A stretch of DNA of 64,000 nt from Acanthosepion pharaonis (lineage: Eukaryota; Mollusca; Cephalopoda; Sepiida; Sepiidae): positions 800,001-864,000 of the forward strand of contig CAHIKZ030005493.1 of the NCBI GenBank assembly GCA_903632075.3. The letters run 5' to 3'. The notes below the pieces were generated by a model. The model made no database searches. It had not been told where the DNA came from and saw nothing but the letters and a program-made list of their open reading frames with translations. Below are positions 61,896 to 64,000 of the stretch, in pieces (position 1 is the first letter of the stretch; each line of letters opens with the position of its first letter). A program made the position numbers and the translations under genes.

Positions 61896-62215
61896 TTTTT
61901 CTTCCATATCTGTCTATATCTCTGAGATGAGGTATTATGATTACGTGCATTATTTTCATGATTCGGACTGTTATCCGCATTTTCATTGCCATATTCACAA
62001 CGTTTCGAACGGAAACCGTTATTTTGTCTACCGGCGTATATTATTCTAGCTCCACGTGCCATGCCTCTTCCAGATGTTTCAGATATTTCCCTTTAATTCA
62101 ACTCTCCGACTTTTGGGTTCACCACTGCTGAGGCCTGGTATTGAACTCACAACTGTTTGCGTCTAGCCGCTGGATCTAACGAAAGTTTTTTATTCATTGG
62201 ACCATGTGGCCTTGA
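61896..62215 (-). mobile_element. SINE-A copy with core deletion (minus)
   Basis: The tRNA-like head is at about 62215-62130 and the CACGTGGAGCTAGAATAATA block is present, but the hammerhead-like core has lost its central hairpin (CGGTTTCCGTTCGAAACG). Confidence 0.7.
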
Positions 62216-62390
62216 GGTTGATTAGCACGTATAACTAGAACAATGTACCAGTGGCCGATATAAAGTGTCAGATTCGAAATTCCAATCTCGTGAAGAAGGC
62301 CGGAACGTACAATGACCGAAACGTTGTGAATATGGCAATGAAGATGAGGAAAACAGCCCGAATAATATAAATAATGCAAGTATTTTAATC
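62216..62390 (+). mobile_element. SINE-A 3' part (plus), inverted to neighbour
   Basis: CACGTATAACTAGAACAATG, CTCGTGAAGAAGGCCGGAAC, CCGAAACGTTGTGAATATGG and the tail. C3 of the hammerhead-like core is G here, so this copy should be dead. Confidence 0.75.
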
Positions 62391-63505
62391 AGATTTTCAG
62401 TTTCCCCTGTCTTTTCTTAAGGCTTATAGGGATCATTCCAAGTTCTCTATCAATGACTGGTGCAACTATCATTTTCATGTTCCATAATTTCTACAGTTCT
62501 CTGACCAGGTCCAGGCACGTATCCTGTTTAGCACTTTTAATTTTACTCCCTTGTCAGATGGAACAATGTTTTCGCTCTAGATCAAGTGACAGCAAGTCTC
62601 CTTGGTATGATTCTTGATTTCAGTAATGGTGTATCTCTGTTTTCCCTTTTGTCTCAATGTCTATCGCGATATCTACGTTTTGTGCCCGGGTTTGTCCACT
62701 AGATATTTGATTAATCAGTTCAGTAAAATTCTTTAAAGTTCAGAAGACTTTTTCGTCTCTTCTTTCCTTCCTCGTTATTACTGCTACTTGAAGTATTAGT
62801 AGTTTTAGTAGTAGGAGGAGGACAAGGATTATAATAAGTTTCCTCACAAAGCCGTTATTAATCAAATGTCTATGACGATGACGGCGATTAACATGCAATT
62901 TATGAAGACGCGATTTGATTAAATGATTGAAAAAAGAGGGCATCAGAATGCTGGGAGTTTTTTTTTTTTTTTTTATAAATCAGGGCATTTTTAAAACGAA
63001 TATTTAAATTGCAATGCTTTTTATACCCACTTCCTTTTGCATCTTTAGAAATCGAAGAGACACTGTCAAGTCGTGAATCTCTGAAATAATAATCGCTTGA
63101 GAGTTGAAGGGCTGAGTAATTTCGGTGAATAACAATAGTGACAATTCAAAGAGGAAATGAAAAATTGGGGTCGGGGCTTGATGGGGCGGATTTGTACTGA
63201 TGGCAGTCCGAGGTGGGAAGAGCAAATTGAATGACTGAAGAGGAAGAGGTGGGGGGAGTTAGATGACGTAATCTTATAGCCCATCACTCAGTATTTTTTT
63301 TATGGACAAAGAAATTACTGGAAATTGGAGAGTGGTTGTCACAATGATTGTAGTAGTGATCGCTTTGTTAGTTAGAAAGATAGGTAGCGTAATAAAAAGT
63401 AGAGGAATATCTTTCTGTTTTTTTTTTTTTTATATTTCTTAAACAGCGACATTAACATCAACCGGTTCATTTTAATTAATTTTAATTAGTTATTTTCACT
63501 GTTTA
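62391..63505. other. No recognisable gene
   Basis: Mixed AT-rich DNA with poly(T) runs at 62959-62974 and 63419-63432, and short frames only. Confidence 0.4.
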
Positions 63506-63508
63506 ATA

Positions 63509-63534
63509 AAATATATATATATATATATATATAT
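63509..63534. repeat. (TA)n microsatellite
   Basis: About 12 TA units. Confidence 0.9.
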
Positions 63535-63616
63535 GTCAACTCAAACGCGTGTATTCACTAAAATAACCTTTATAGTAATAAAAAAATGATGGATTAAAAA
63601 TCAGTATACATGCATA

Positions 63617-63631
63617 CACACACACACACAT

Positions 63632-63685
<54 letters not shown>

Positions 63686-63686
63686 T
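63617..63686. repeat. (CA)n(TA)n compound microsatellite
   Basis: CA runs followed by TA units, left boundary of the terminal palindrome. Confidence 0.9.
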
Positions 63687-63743
63687 ACGAAATGGACAAA
63701 GCCCGACAATTATTTTAAGATATTTTATTGTTATACGTTATCT

Positions 63744-63948
63744 ATATAGACACGAATATTTAAGTAAATGCTCTGTTTATAATAAACAGTATTAACAACA
63801 TTTACCGGCCTGAACCTCCAAGAAATTATCGTGTAGAATACAATTTCGATTCCTGTCGGAAAACACATATCTTGGACCTTCAGGCCGGTAAATATTGGTA
63901 ATACTGTTTATTATAAACAGAGCATCTACTTAAATATTCGTGTCTATA
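63744..63948. repeat. Large palindrome between (TA)n arrays
   Basis: Arms of about 78 bp (63744-63822 and 63871-63948) read TATAGACACGAATATTTAAG, GCTCTGTTTATAATAAACAG, TTTACCGGCCTGAA and their complements, with a 48-bp loop. A TA array lies on each side. CTGAAGG and GAAA occur but do not form a hammerhead. Confidence 0.85.
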
Positions 63949-63958
63949 TAAATAAATA

Positions 63959-63962
<4 letters not shown>

Positions 63963-64000
<38 letters not shown>
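63963..64000. repeat. (TA)n microsatellite, cut by window end
   Basis: At least 19 TA units running off the edge. Confidence 0.9.

Noticed and set aside
63744..63948. CTGAAGG and GAAA in the terminal palindrome, considered as a hammerhead
   Set aside because: A9 is G, no stem II joins the two motifs at normal length, and there is no paired cleavage triplet.

Overview
The window looks like repeat-rich, AT-rich, non-coding DNA from a cephalopod, most likely an octopus. That assignment is inference from the mix of elements: abundant LINE 3' ends of one family, two tRNA-derived SINE families, restriction-like-endonuclease LINEs with ATT/AAT tails, mariner/Tc1 and hAT relics, and very long TA, TATC, ATT and GA arrays. 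I see no intact host protein-coding gene, rRNA gene or credible tRNA gene. Almost every open reading frame here is low-complexity or lies in a degraded mobile element.

Layout. 0-5 kb: hAT-like non-autonomous elements with 8-bp target duplications, and palindromic elements beside (TA)n arrays, one carrying a textbook hammerhead ribozyme. 5-14 kb: LINE 3' ends, polypurine and polypyrimidine tracts, an R4/Dong-like LINE fragment, SINEs and a Tc1/mariner fragment. 14-25.5 kb: an internally deleted mariner-like element, a composite repeat with 31-bp minisatellite units in inverted arrangement around 2.6 kb plus a third copy, and a LINE split by a hAT insertion. 25.5-37 kb: a second hammerhead-bearing palindrome between TA arrays, a Tc1-like relic, SINE-A and LINE pieces, and a 0.77-kb TATC array. 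38-46.3 kb: the longest element, a roughly 3.9-kb R4/Dong-like LINE on the minus strand (Myb-like N terminus, reverse transcriptase, CCHC knuckle, restriction-like endonuclease) disrupted by frameshifts, among several truncated 3' ends of the same family and large ATT arrays. 46.3-54 kb: SINE and LINE copies, a mariner relic split in frame by a GA microsatellite, and a Penelope-like GIY-YIG fragment joined to a SINE. 54-57 kb: polypurine DNA and a 70-85-bp minisatellite. 57-64 kb: more LINE ends, two overlapping mariner copies bracketed by a 235-bp direct repeat, SINE-A inverted pairs, and a large TA-bounded palindrome at the edge.

The most interesting signal is a recurring RNA motif. Hammerhead cores (CTGANGA, stem II, GAAA, and a GUA/GUC/GUU cleavage triplet with a matching stem I) occur in the TA-bounded palindromes. 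The central domain of the tRNA-derived SINE-A family can be drawn as the same fold, with a very short loopless stem III, one core irregularity and one apparent stem I covariation. A Penelope-like endonuclease remnant lies in the same window, and that retroelement class is known to carry hammerheads. Whether any copy is transcribed or cleaves cannot be told from sequence.
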